Position numbers and translations under genes: made by a program
DNA from: Micromonospora matsumotoense
Lineage (GTDB): Bacteria > Actinomycetota > Actinomycetes > Mycobacteriales > Micromonosporaceae
Assembly: GCF_900091525.1 (NCBI RefSeq)
Contig: NZ_FMCU01000017.1
Span: forward strand, 1-64,000
Length of the DNA: 64,000 nucleotides
Direction: 5' to 3'
Shown here: positions 1 to 8,791 of the stretch, piece by piece
Numbering within the stretch: the first letter of the stretch is position 1
Layout of the letters: each line of letters opens with the position of its first letter
The notes under the pieces: model-generated
Seen by the model: only the letters and a program-made list of their open reading frames with translations
Database searches by the model: none
Told to the model about the DNA's origin: nothing

Positions 1-2
1 GG

Positions 3-2414
3 GTGGAGGGGCGGTTGCGGGTGGAGTTGGCGGGTGTTCGTCCGCGGTCTTGTGGGGTGGCGTTTTATTCGTCGGTGACTGGTGGGTGGTTGGATACTGG
101 GGGGTTGGATGCGGATTATTGGTATAGGAATTTGCGGCAGACGGTGTTGTTTTCGGATGCGGTGGGGGCGGCGGTGGGTGCGGGGGGTGTGGCGTTTGTT
201 GAGGTGAGTGCGCATCCGGTGTTGGTGCCGGCGTTGCAGGAGATTGTGGATGGTGTGGGTGGGGAGTTTGTGGTGGTGGGGTCGTTGCGGCGGGGTGATG
301 GTGGGGTGGATCGGTTGGTGCGTTCGGCGGCTGAGGCGTTTGTGTGTGGTGTGGAGGTGGATTGGGGTCGGGTGTTGCCTGCGGGGCGTGTGGTGGGGTT
401 GCCGACGTATCCCTTCCAACACCAGCGCTACTGGGCATCAGCGACGAACCCCCGGGTTGCCGACGCGGCTCCCCGGTCCCGGCCCGCCGACGTCGCCGAG
501 GAGTTCTGGGGCGCGGTGGAGCGGGGCGACGCGGACGCGCTGGGCGTCGCGCTGGGCGTTGGCGCGGACACCCCCCTGCGTGAGCTGGTGCCGGCGCTGT
601 CGGCCTGGCGCCGGCGTCGCGACCAGGAAGCGGTGATCGACCGGTGGTGCTACCAGGTGACCTGGCGCGCTCTGCCGTCCCGGCAGGGCAGGGCTGCGCC
701 GGGGCGTTGGATGGTGGTCGTGCCCAAGGGGGTCGCCACGGCACAGCAGATCGCCGACCGGATCGCCGACGTCCTGACCGGCGGCGGGGATCGCGCGCGG
801 GTGCTGGAACTTGACGCCGCGGCTCCCGACCGACCCGGGTGGACGATGCTGCTGAGCAGTTGTATCGACGGCGACACCACCGGAGTCGTCTCGCTGCTCG
901 CCATGAACGACGAGGGCGTGGCCGGAGCGGGAGTCAGGGTCGGGGTCGGGGTGATGGCGACGGCGGTGCTGATGCAGGCCGTGCTGGACACCGGCCGCGC
1001 GCTGCGGGTCTGGGCGTTGACGCAGGGGGCGGTCGGTACCGGCGTCGGCGATCCGGTGCAGGACCCGATACAGGCCCAGACGTGGGGGGCGGGGCGGGCG
1101 ATGGCACTGGAACTCCCCTCCCTGTGGGGCGGACTGATCGACCTCCCGATGGACGCCACGGACAGGGTGATCACGCATGACCTCGCCGCTCTGCTCGACG
1201 GCAACCACGGTGAGGACCAGATCGCGCTGCGCAGCGACGGCGCGTACGGACGCCGCCTGGTACGCGCCCGCCGTAGCGGAACCGCCGGGGAGCCGGGTGC
1301 CTGGCGTCCTTCCGGGACGGTCCTGATCACCGGCGGTACGGGCGGCCTGGGCGCGCACGTCGCACGCTGGCTGGCCGCGCACGGCGCCGAGCACCTTGTG
1401 CTGGTCAGCCGCCGCGGCCCGGACGCTGCCGGGGTGGACCGGTTGACGGCCGAACTCGAACAGCTGGGTGCCCGTGTGACGATCGCCGGCTGCGACATCG
1501 CCGACCGTACGGCACTGGCCGGACTCCTGACCGGGCTGCGTACCTCGGGCGAGGTGATCCGCACCGTCGTCCATGCCGCCGGGGTGGCCTCCTACAACCT
1601 GGTCAAGGACCTTGATCCGGGCGAGCACACGCAGGTGATGGCCGCGAAGGTCGAGGGTGCCGTCCTGTTGGACGAGCTGCTCGCCGACACGCCGCTCGAC
1701 GCGTTTGTGCTCTTTTCCTCCAATGCGGGCGTATGGGGCAGCGCGACCCTGTCGCTCTATGCGGCAGGGAACGCCTTCCTCGACGGCTTCGCCGAGTGGC
1801 GTCGAGCACGGGGCAGGCCGGCCACCTCCGTTGCCTGGGGAGCCTGGGCCGGTGCCGGGATGGTAGAGGAGACGGGCACCGGTGAACTGCTCCAGCGGCA
1901 GGGCGTGCGGGAGATGGATCCGGACCTGGCCATTGCCGCCCTGGTCCGCGCGATCGAGCACGACGAGCAGTTCCTGGCTGTCGCCGACATCGACTGGGAG
2001 TCCTTCGCGCCGATCTTCACCACCCACCGGCAGAGCCCGCTGCTCGGTGAGATCGAGGACGCGCGTGAGGCGATCGAGTCACTTCTCACGGCGGGAGCCG
2101 CCGGTAAGGAGACGACGGAGTTCGGTGACGGTCTGCGCTCCTCGGATCCGGAGGAACTCTTCCGCGCCGTGTCGGGGCTGGTTCGGGAGAGCGTGGCGGC
2201 GGTCCTGGGCTTCGGCTCGCCGGACGGCCCCGAGGCCGAACGGAACTTCCGGGAGTTGGGATTCGACTCGTTGACGGCCGTGCAGCTGCGGAATCGCCTG
2301 AACACAGCGACGGGCCTGCGGTTGCCGGCGGGGGTGGTCTTCGATCACTCGAACGCGGCGGCCCTGGCGCGGTTCGTCTGCGCCGCGCTGGCCGAGCGCG
2401 TGCCCGCGCCGTAG
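3..2414 (+). CDS. Type I modular polyketide synthase, 3' part (AT end-KR-ACP)
   Basis: This is the C-terminal 803 residues of a polyketide synthase subunit; the reading frame is open to the left edge, so KS and most of AT lie outside. Domains seen are the AT C-terminal part (residues 1-130, ending in the post-AT linker GLPTYPFQHQRYW), a KR structural half and catalytic half (about 200-640) and an ACP (about 710-790). The KR has the NADPH motif GGTGGLG, Ser in LFSSNAG and Tyr586 in LSLYAAGN. Trp578 lies eight residues before Tyr586 and no LDD motif is present, which marks an A-type (L-hydroxy) ketoreductase. ACP attachment Ser756 is in GFDSL. There is no DH, ER or thioesterase; the protein stops about 20 residues after the ACP and the next gene is unrelated and convergent. 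Codon use changes sharply near base 410. Extender specificity cannot be read because the AT motif is off-window. Confidence 0.95.
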   Translation: MEGRLRVELAGVRPRSCGVAFYSSVTGGWLDTGGLDADYWYRNLRQTVLFSDAVGAAVGAGGVAFVEVSAHPVLVPALQEIVDGVGGEFVVVGSLRRGDGGVDRLVRSAAEAFVCGVEVDWGRVLPAGRVVGLPTYPFQHQRYWASATNPRVADAAPRSRPADVAEEFWGAVERGDADALGVALGVGADTPLRELVPALSAWRRRRDQEAVIDRWCYQVTWRALPSRQGRAAPGRWMVVVPKGVATAQQIADRIADVLTGGGDRARVLELDAAAPDRPGWTMLLSSCIDGDTTGVVSLLAMNDEGVAGAGVRVGVGVMATAVLMQAVLDTGRALRVWALTQGAVGTGVGDPVQDPIQAQTWGAGRAMALELPSLWGGLIDLPMDATDRVITHDLAALLDGNHGEDQIALRSDGAYGRRLVRARRSGTAGEPGAWRPSGTVLITGGTGGLGAHVARWLAAHGAEHLVLVSRRGPDAAGVDRLTAELEQLGARVTIAGCDIADRTALAGLLTGLRTSGEVIRTVVHAAGVASYNLVKDLDPGEHTQVMAAKVEGAVLLDELLADTPLDAFVLFSSNAGVWGSATLSLYAAGNAFLDGFAEWRRARGRPATSVAWGAWAGAGMVEETGTGELLQRQGVREMDPDLAIAALVRAIEHDEQFLAVADIDWESFAPIFTTHRQSPLLGEIEDAREAIESLLTAGAAGKETTEFGDGLRSSDPEELFRAVSGLVRESVAAVLGFGSPDGPEAERNFRELGFDSLTAVQLRNRLNTATGLRLPAGVVFDHSNAAALARFVCAALAERVPAP

Positions 2415-2471
2415 CGGTAGCCGGACTCGTACCTGCTCACCAGCGGTGCCGTGCCCGTTCGGCGGGTGGCA

Positions 2472-2494
2472 CATCGGGCTCGGCCGTCCCGATG
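2472..2494. terminator. Weak hairpin between convergent PKS and DUF4173 genes
   Basis: CATCGGG (2472-2478) and CCCGATG (2488-2494) form a 7-bp stem with a 9-nt loop in the 192-bp gap between two convergent genes. No T-tract follows. It is a plausible but weak bidirectional terminator. Confidence 0.3.
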
Positions 2495-2606
2495 AGCGGC
2501 ATCGCATCGTCGCGCCTCGTGGCCGCCCGGAGGGTCGGAAACTGGTCTCCGTCGCGCCCCGCCCGGTCCATCGGCTGGTGCCACCGGACCGGACGGGGCG
2601 GCCGGG

Positions 2607-4844
2607 TCAACGGGGCGTACGCCGCGTCTTCGGTAGGTCGTACTGGTCGGCGGCCTTGCAGTCCTTCTGCCCGCCGATCGCCCGTGGACCCAGCCGGTCG
2701 AGTTCCGCGCGGGCCCGGGCGCGGCCCAGGTTCCAGGCGTACCACGGGTCCGGCTCGGCGAGGTCGTCGTCGATCCAGCTCAGCGTGCAGCGGCGGACCC
2801 GGTCCGGCAGGTTGGCCAGGGCGGGCGTGGCGTCGGCGGAGAGCGCCCGCAGGTACCAGGCGTCGATCTTGCCGGTCTCCTCGTAGCGGGTGATGTTGCG
2901 GCGGGCCGCGTAGTCCTCCGGGTTCAGCACGGCCAGGCTGAGCAGCATCACCACGGCCAGGCCGACGGTGGCGCCGGGGATCCAGCGACCCCGCCACCGC
3001 ACCCCCGCCACCAGGATCATCAGGAAGACCGCGCCGAGCAGCAGCTCGAAGGCCATCACGAAGATCCGCTCACCGGTGAAGCTGTAGACCTTCTGGTAGG
3101 TGTACATCCGGGACAGCGCCGACACCACGATCACCACGCTGAGCGCGCTGAGCAGCCCGAGCAGGACCCGCAGCAGGACCCGTTCGACGCGGGTCTCCCG
3201 GCGTGCCCACCGGCTGACCCCGCCCAGCACCGCCACGGTCAGCAGCGTCACCACGGTCAGCTGCCAGAACCCGCTGCGGGCGTACTCGGCGTAGCTCAGG
3301 CCGGCGGTGCGCAGGACGTGCCGCTGGCCGCCGAAGAGCACGGTGAACTGCACCGCGACGAAGCCGACGAAGAGCAACGTCAGGGCGGCGATGGCCGGGG
3401 CCCACTCCAGCGTCCCCCACCGGCGTCGGCCCTCCCGGTCGACCGTCGACAGGTCCGGCGGGGCGGCCAGGGCGTAGGTGGCGGCGACCGCGATCAGCCC
3501 ACCCACCGCGGCCAGGAAGAGCCACCGGATCACCGTGCCGACGTTGATCTCGGGCACGATCGCGCCGAGGACCTGGTTGAAGGCGGCGTCGGCGGAGGAG
3601 AGCAGCAGCCCGAAGACGAGCAGCACCACGGCGGTGGCGACGATCGAGCCGACGACCCGGGGCACCAACTGGCCGGAGCCGGTGGTGCTCACGTGCCGAC
3701 GTACCCAGGGCAGCCCGCGCAGTGCCGCGAGCGGGGCCGCGACCAGGCTGAACAGGATCGAGCGGACCTGTCTGCCGCCTATGATGGCCAGCGTCGCGCA
3801 GCCCAGCGCCCCGAGCACGCAGAAGGTCACCAGCCACCAGGCGTTGCGGAAGGCCAGTACGGCCAGCAAGGCCAGCGCGCCCACCGCCCAGCCGCCCCGG
3901 ATCAGGCGGTCGGTGCGGGTCAGCGCCCCGGCGCTGCGGCCGACCGCGGCGACCACCCCGACGGTCAGGATCAGCCAGCCGAGGAACCAGCCGATGCCGG
4001 TACGGCTCAGTGGCACGAAGAACGCCACGCCCAGCGCGCCGGCCAGGACCGCTGCCGGCACCGCCCAGCCGGTGGCGGGCCGGGGACCGGGCCACCGGGT
4101 GGTGAGGAACGACGGCGGGGGTGGGGTCGGGCGCCAGTCCACCGGCGGGCCACCCCAGTGTGGTGCCGGTTGCCCACCGGTCGCGGGTCGCCCGGGACCG
4201 GGCGTCGCCGGCTGGCCGGTGCCGGGAGTCGCGGGTTGGCCGGTGCCGGGTAGTGCCGTTTGGCCGGTGCGGGGTGTTGCCGTTTGGTCGGTGCCGGGCG
4301 TTGCCGGCCGGCCGGCGTCGGCAGCCGGGGGTTGGTCGGAGCCGGGCGCTGCCGCGGTCGGTGGGGTCGAGGGGCCACCGGTCGTGGCTGCGGCGCTGCG
4401 CGGTGCCGGGACGGTCGCCGGTCGACCGGGTCCGCCGACCGCCGACCCGCCGACCGCCGTCGCCGACGGGGCAGCGGAGGCCGGCCCGGCCGGGTTGTCG
4501 CCGGTCGGCACGGTGGGGTCGCCGTCATCGCGACCGGCCGGCGCGACGGCGGGCGGGCCTGCGGGGGCCGGGTCGGCGCTGCCCGCCGGGGTGGCTGCGG
4601 CGGCCGGGGTGGCTGCGGCGGCCGGCACCAGGGGCAGGAAGATGGCGTACCCGACGGTGCCGTCGGGGATCTGGACCGGGATGGCCCACCCGGGCTCACC
4701 CTCCCGACCGGGCCACCTGATGGCCGGCGGCACCCCCTCCAGGGCAGGCATGGTCAGCAGGTACGGCATCCCGTCGGCGGGCGGGGACCCGGGCGGCGGT
4801 GGGCTGCCCTCCGGGGAGTCTGACGTCGGCTCCGGCTCGGACAC
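2607..4844 (-). CDS. DUF4173/DUF4153-type multi-pass membrane protein
   Basis: A 745-residue membrane protein of unknown function. The N-terminal 230 residues are hydrophilic, rich in Pro, Ala, Gly and Thr, and include a run of 8-residue repeats of the type PGTGQPAT. The rest is strongly hydrophobic with roughly ten membrane segments and a C-terminal soluble tail beginning near YEETGKIDAWYLRALS. The conserved stretch with LSRMYTYQKVYSFTGER is what I recognise from the DUF4173 family. The frame stays open far upstream, but I place the start at GTG 4844 because AAGGAG sits 6 nt before it and the reading upstream is low-quality. It is divergent from the LPMO gene. Confidence 0.85.
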   Translation of the reverse strand: MSEPEPTSDSPEGSPPPPGSPPADGMPYLLTMPALEGVPPAIRWPGREGEPGWAIPVQIPDGTVGYAIFLPLVPAAAATPAAAATPAGSADPAPAGPPAVAPAGRDDGDPTVPTGDNPAGPASAAPSATAVGGSAVGGPGRPATVPAPRSAAATTGGPSTPPTAAAPGSDQPPAADAGRPATPGTDQTATPRTGQTALPGTGQPATPGTGQPATPGPGRPATGGQPAPHWGGPPVDWRPTPPPPSFLTTRWPGPRPATGWAVPAAVLAGALGVAFFVPLSRTGIGWFLGWLILTVGVVAAVGRSAGALTRTDRLIRGGWAVGALALLAVLAFRNAWWLVTFCVLGALGCATLAIIGGRQVRSILFSLVAAPLAALRGLPWVRRHVSTTGSGQLVPRVVGSIVATAVVLLVFGLLLSSADAAFNQVLGAIVPEINVGTVIRWLFLAAVGGLIAVAATYALAAPPDLSTVDREGRRRWGTLEWAPAIAALTLLFVGFVAVQFTVLFGGQRHVLRTAGLSYAEYARSGFWQLTVVTLLTVAVLGGVSRWARRETRVERVLLRVLLGLLSALSVVIVVSALSRMYTYQKVYSFTGERIFVMAFELLLGAVFLMILVAGVRWRGRWIPGATVGLAVVMLLSLAVLNPEDYAARRNITRYEETGKIDAWYLRALSADATPALANLPDRVRRCTLSWIDDDLAEPDPWYAWNLGRARARAELDRLGPRAIGGQKDCKAADQYDLPKTRRTPR
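4196..4315 (-). repeat. Degenerate 24-bp tandem repeat inside the DUF4173 gene
   Basis: About five imperfect 24-bp units encode the eight-residue pattern P-G-T-G-Q-P-A-T in the disordered N-terminal tail. Units keep the frame, so copy number could vary without disrupting the gene. Boundaries are approximate. Confidence 0.7.
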
Positions 4845-4981
4845 GGTGTGCTCCTTGATACGGGAAGTGCGGTCACTGTAGAGCGAACCGGTCCCCGCTG
4901 TGGCCCCGTCACCGGCACGGCGCGCCGGATCGTCGAACCTTTGCCGGCCCGCATCCGTACCAAGGGCGGGAGGTCGACCAG

Positions 4982-5938
4982 ATGACCGTACGCCGAACGT
5001 TCGCCGCGCTCGCGGTCGTGGCGGTGACCGTGCTGCTCGATGCGGCTCCTGCCGCCGCGCACGGCGCACCGACCAGCCCGCTGAGCCGTTCGGCGGCCTG
5101 TGGCCCGGAGGGGCCGCACGTCTCGACGCCGGCCTGCCTGTCCGCGGTGTCGGCGGGCGCGGCGCTGCGCGAGTGGGACAACATCCGGGTGTACGGCGTC
5201 GCCGGCCGGGACCGGGAACGCATCCCCGACGGCGAGCTGTGCAGCGGCGGGCTCTCCGCCTACCGGGGGCTGGACCTGGCGCGGGCCGACTGGCCGGCGA
5301 CGGAGCTGACCGCCGGGGCGAAGTACACGTTCCGCTACCGGGGCACCATCCCGCACAAGGGCACGTTCCGGCTGTACACCACCCGCTCCGGTTACGACCC
5401 GCGGACCCCGCTGCGCTGGGCCGACCTCGACACGATCCCGTTCCTGTCGGTGACCGACCCGCCGCTGCGCGACGGGTCGTACCAGATGCCGGGGCGGTTG
5501 CCCGCCGGGTTGACCGGTCGGCACCTGATCTACACGGTGTGGCAGAACTCCGACACCCCGGACACCTACTACTCCTGCTCCGACGTGCTGTTCCGGGCGG
5601 CGGGCAGCGTGCTGGCGGCCACCCCGACGGACACCGCCCCGACCCCGTCGTCGACCGTGGCGAGCGACGCCCCGGCCGACCCGGCCCCGGCGGCCTCCGC
5701 CGACGCCACCTCGGACGTCGGCGGGTCCGTCGGCGCGGGGGAGGAGGCCGGCGTGCCGGTGGCGTCCGTGACCCAGGTCGGGGGCGGCAACATGCGGCTG
5801 GTGGTGGGGGCGGCGGCGGTGGTGACCGTGCTGCTGGTGGCGCTGGTGGCGACCCGGCTGCGCCGACCGGCACCCGTTCCGCCCGGCCGCCCGTGTGGTG
5901 TCCGCAACCACCGCGCCGGCCGCCGCCGCATCTGGTGA
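4982..5938 (+). CDS. Membrane-anchored lytic polysaccharide monooxygenase (AA10)
   Basis: A copper-dependent AA10 oxidase expected to cleave chitin or cellulose. The 318 residues comprise a Sec signal peptide (1-26), mature N-terminal His27 in AAAHGAPTSP and a catalytic domain to about 205 with second brace residue His125 in GTIPHKGTFR. The C-terminal motif WQNSDTPDTYYSCSDVLF is typical of AA10. An Ala/Pro/Asp/Thr-rich linker follows, then a hydrophobic segment (about 275-297) and a short basic tail. This anchor is unusual because most AA10 enzymes are secreted or carry carbohydrate-binding modules; no LPXTG sortase motif is visible. GGGAGGT precedes the ATG. Confidence 0.92.
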   Translation: MTVRRTFAALAVVAVTVLLDAAPAAAHGAPTSPLSRSAACGPEGPHVSTPACLSAVSAGAALREWDNIRVYGVAGRDRERIPDGELCSGGLSAYRGLDLARADWPATELTAGAKYTFRYRGTIPHKGTFRLYTTRSGYDPRTPLRWADLDTIPFLSVTDPPLRDGSYQMPGRLPAGLTGRHLIYTVWQNSDTPDTYYSCSDVLFRAAGSVLAATPTDTAPTPSSTVASDAPADPAPAASADATSDVGGSVGAGEEAGVPVASVTQVGGGNMRLVVGAAAVVTVLLVALVATRLRRPAPVPPGRPCGVRNHRAGRRRIW

Positions 5939-5971
5939 GGCCCACCCGGCTCGCATGATCCACACAGTTTC

Positions 5972-6015
5972 GCCGAAGTTGCGGTATCCCGGCGCGCGGA
6001 TACCGCAACTTCGGC
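5972..6015. repeat. Intergenic palindromic element, copy 1
   Basis: GCCGAAGTTGCGGTATCC (5972-5989) pairs perfectly over 18 bp with 5998-6015 across the 8-nt loop CGGCGCGC. It lies between two convergent stop codons. A related element occurs at 25976-26021, with the shared core GCGGTATC, a GC-alternating loop, and similarity continuing into the flank (TGATC-N-AC, then TCGCCG). It can act as a bidirectional terminator, and the sequence similarity suggests a dispersed repeat family. Confidence 0.85.
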
Positions 6016-6054
6016 CCACAAGCGCGGCCCCCCGCGGCGCGGGAGAGTGGGCGG

Positions 6055-7044
6055 TCAGGCGAGGAGGCGATCGATCTCGGTCAGCTCGTCGGGGGTGAAG
6101 TCGAGGTGGCGTACGGCGGCGACGTTGCCCTCCAACTGGGCCACGCTGCTCGCCCCGATGATCAGGCTGGTCATCCGGGGGTCGCGCAGCGCCCAGGCGA
6201 GGGCGAGCTGGGCCAGCGTCTGCCCGCGCCGCTCGGCGATCCCGGCGAGGCCCCGGATGGTGGCCAGCTTCTCCCCGGTCACGTCGTTCTCGTTGAGGAA
6301 GACGCTGGTGCGCGCCCGGGAGTCCGCGGGGATGCCGTCGAGGTAGCGGTCGGTGAGCAGCCCCTGGGCCAGCGGACTGTAGGCGATGCAGCCCGCGCCG
6401 ACCTCGGCCAGCGTGTCGAGCAACCCGTCGGCCTCGGTCCACCGGTTGAACATCGAGTACGACGGCTGGTTGATCAGCAGCGGCGTACCCAGGTCACGCA
6501 GGATCGCGGCGGCCCGCGCGGTCTGCTCCGAGTCGTAGTTGGAGACGCCGACGTAGAGCGCCCGGCCGGACCGGACGATGGCGTCCAGCGCACCCATCGT
6601 CTCCTCCAGCGGGGTGTCCGGGTCGAAGCGGTGGGAGTAGAAGATGTCGACGTAGTCCAGACCCATCCGCCGCAGCGACTGGTCCAGCGACGAGATCAGG
6701 TTCTTCCGGGAGCCCCACTCGCCGTACGGGCCGGGCCACATCAGGTAGCCGGCCTTGCTGGACACCACCAGCTCGTCCCGGTACGGCCTGAGGTCGGTGG
6801 CGAGCAGTCGGCCGAACGCCTCCTCCGCCGCGCCGGGCGGCGGACCGTAGTTGTTGGCCAGGTCGAAGTGGGTGACGCCGAGGTCGAACGCCCGGCGGAC
6901 GATGTCCCGCTGGCGCGCGAACGGGCGGTCCGGCCCGAAGTTGTGCCACAGCCCGAGCGAGATGGCGGGCAGCCGCAGGCCACTGCGCCCACTGCGGCGG
7001 TAGGTCAACTGGTCGTAGCGGTCGTCCGCGGCGAGGTAGGTCAC
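6055..7044 (-). CDS. Aldo/keto reductase (YghZ/MgrA-like)
   Basis: A 329-residue NADPH-dependent aldo/keto reductase with a TIM barrel. The tetrad is visible: Asp in HFDLANNYG, Tyr in the same motif, Lys in SSKAGY and His in FYSHRFDP. The segment GPYGEWGSRKNLISSLDQSL and the overall length match the L-glyceraldehyde 3-phosphate reductase group (YghZ). The physiological substrate is not deducible. The GTG start at 7044 is supported by TAGGGT ending 7 nt upstream, implying a leaderless mRNA. The gene is monocistronic and convergent with the LPMO gene. Confidence 0.9.
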   Translation of the reverse strand: MTYLAADDRYDQLTYRRSGRSGLRLPAISLGLWHNFGPDRPFARQRDIVRRAFDLGVTHFDLANNYGPPPGAAEEAFGRLLATDLRPYRDELVVSSKAGYLMWPGPYGEWGSRKNLISSLDQSLRRMGLDYVDIFYSHRFDPDTPLEETMGALDAIVRSGRALYVGVSNYDSEQTARAAAILRDLGTPLLINQPSYSMFNRWTEADGLLDTLAEVGAGCIAYSPLAQGLLTDRYLDGIPADSRARTSVFLNENDVTGEKLATIRGLAGIAERRGQTLAQLALAWALRDPRMTSLIIGASSVAQLEGNVAAVRHLDFTPDELTEIDRLLA

Positions 7045-7051
7045 GCCGTCG

Positions 7052-7057
7052 ACCCTA
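7052..7057 (-). promoter_or_regulatory. -10 hexamer of the aldo/keto reductase gene
   Basis: TAGGGT on the minus strand ends 7 nt before the GTG start, so transcription would begin at or next to the start codon. No clear -35 is seen. Confidence 0.45.
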
Positions 7058-7288
7058 ACCCCGCCCCCGACCGGACGTTCTCCCTGGTCGGGGCGACGGG
7101 GTGCCGGCGAACCCGGTCGGCCGCCGGCCGCACCGCGGGCCCACCCGCCGTCCCGCCGCCCCGGAGCGCCGGGGCGGACCCGCCCGCACGTAAGCGGGTC
7201 ATGGTGGCGGTCGGGACGCCACCCGGGTCCGGGCCGGCATGTCGGAAGGGCGATCCCGGTGCCGGCGGCGTAGGGGGCCCGACCGCGC

Positions 7289-7294
7289 TAGCGT
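7289..7294 (+). promoter_or_regulatory. -10 hexamer of the MoxR-VWA operon
   Basis: TAGCGT ends 7 nt before GTG 7302. This leaderless geometry is the main reason for preferring that start over upstream in-frame ATG 7239. Confidence 0.45.
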
Positions 7295-7301
7295 GGGACG
7301 G

Positions 7302-8789
7302 GTGACTGCGCCCAACCAGGCTCTCCCGGTCCCGCCCGCCGACCTGCCGGGCACCCTCGGCGCGTTGCGCGCCGCCGGACACCGGTACCAGACCGTCAAG
7401 CAGGAACTCCGCCACAACCTGCTCGCCCGGATGCGTTCCGGCGAGGACCGTTTCCCCGGCATCGTCGGCTACGACGACAGCGTGCTGCCCGAGGTCGAGC
7501 GGGCGTTGCTCGCCGGCCACGACATGGTGCTGCTCGGCGAGCGCGGCCAGGGCAAGACCCGACTGATCCGGGCGCTGGTGACGCTGCTCGACGAGTGGAC
7601 CCCGGTGCTCCCCGGCTCGGTGCTCAACGAGCATCCCCTGCACCCGCTCACCCCGGCGTCCCGTGCGCTGGTCGCCGAGGCCGGCGACGACCTGCCGATC
7701 GGCTGGCTGCACCGTTCGATGCGGTACGGCGAGAAGCTGGCCACCCCGGACACCAGCGTGGGTGACCTGATCGGTGACGTCGACCCGATCCGGATCGCCC
7801 AGGGTCGTACCCTCGGTGACCCGGAGACCATCCACTTCGGATTGGTGCCGCGCACCAACCGGGGCATCTTCGCCGTCAACGAGCTGCCCGACCTGGCCGA
7901 GCGGATCCAGGTGGCGCTGCTCAACGTGCTGGAGGAGCGGGACATCCAGGTCCGCGGCTACCAGCTGCGGCTGCCGCTGGACCTGTTCCTGGTGGCCAGC
8001 GCCAACCCGGAGGACTACACCAACCGGGGCCGGATCATCACCCCGCTCAAGGACCGGTTCGGCGCGGAGGTCCGTACCCACTACCCGGTCGACCTGGAGC
8101 TGGAGCTGGCGCTGATCCGGCAGGAGGCCGACCTGGTCGCCGAGGTGCCGGAGCACGTGCTGGAGGTGCTGGCCCGGTTCGCCCGCGCGGTGCGCGAGTC
8201 GCCGTCGGTGGACCCGCGCTCCGGGGTCTCCGCCCGGTTCGCCATCGCCGCCGCCGAGACGGTCGCCGCCGCCGCGTTGCGCCGCGCCGGCCTGCTCGCC
8301 GGCCCCGCCGGTTCCCCGGCTGCCGGCTCCGCGTCGGCTGCCGGCGACGCCACGGTACGGCCCGAGTCGCCGGTCGCCCGGGTCGGCGACGCGGTGTCGG
8401 TGACCTCGACGCTGCGCGGCAAGGTCGAGTTCGAGAGCGGTGAGGAGGGGCGGGAGATCGAGGTGCTGGCCCACCTGCTGCGGGCCGCCACCGCCGAGAC
8501 CTTCCGGGCCCGGCTGGCCGGGCTGGACCTCTCCGGCTTCACCGCGCTGGTCGCCGAGGGGGCGATGATCGAGACCGGCGAGCTGGTCTCCTCGGCGGAG
8601 CTGCTGCATCAGGTCGGCACGGTGCCGGGGCTGGCCAAGGCGCTGGACCGGCTGGGGTTGGGCGACGCGCCCACCCCGGAGCAGGCCGCCGCCGGGGTCG
8701 AGTTCGTGCTGGAGGGGCTGCACCTGACCCGCCGGCTCGGCAAGGACGTCACCGACTCCGGTCGTACCGTCTACGGCGGTCGGAGCTGA
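7302..8789 (+). CDS. MoxR/magnesium-chelatase-type AAA+ ATPase
   Basis: A 495-residue AAA+ ATPase. The Walker A motif GERGQGKT lies near residues 79-86, with Walker B and sensor regions around IFAVNELPDL and LVASANPEDY. The core resembles the ChlI/BchI and MoxR groups. The C-terminal third is helical and contains an Ala/Gly-rich insertion. Such ATPases act as chaperones on partner VWA proteins to activate or remodel targets. The next gene encodes a VWA protein and starts 2 nt after this stop, so the two almost certainly form one operon and one complex. The real substrate is unknown. Confidence 0.88.
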   Translation: MTAPNQALPVPPADLPGTLGALRAAGHRYQTVKQELRHNLLARMRSGEDRFPGIVGYDDSVLPEVERALLAGHDMVLLGERGQGKTRLIRALVTLLDEWTPVLPGSVLNEHPLHPLTPASRALVAEAGDDLPIGWLHRSMRYGEKLATPDTSVGDLIGDVDPIRIAQGRTLGDPETIHFGLVPRTNRGIFAVNELPDLAERIQVALLNVLEERDIQVRGYQLRLPLDLFLVASANPEDYTNRGRIITPLKDRFGAEVRTHYPVDLELELALIRQEADLVAEVPEHVLEVLARFARAVRESPSVDPRSGVSARFAIAAAETVAAAALRRAGLLAGPAGSPAAGSASAAGDATVRPESPVARVGDAVSVTSTLRGKVEFESGEEGREIEVLAHLLRAATAETFRARLAGLDLSGFTALVAEGAMIETGELVSSAELLHQVGTVPGLAKALDRLGLGDAPTPEQAAAGVEFVLEGLHLTRRLGKDVTDSGRTVYGGRS

Positions 8790-8791
8790 GC

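Noticed and set aside
4845..6008. Upstream extension of the DUF4173 frame
   Set aside because: The extension runs through the divergent LPMO gene. A GTG with AAGGAG at 4844 is a sufficient start and the upstream translation looks non-coding.
4754..6442. Long minus-strand ORF covering the LPMO gene
   Set aside because: It is an opposite-strand shadow: Arg/Gly/His-rich, no domains, no ribosome binding site, and it overlaps a well-supported LPMO gene.
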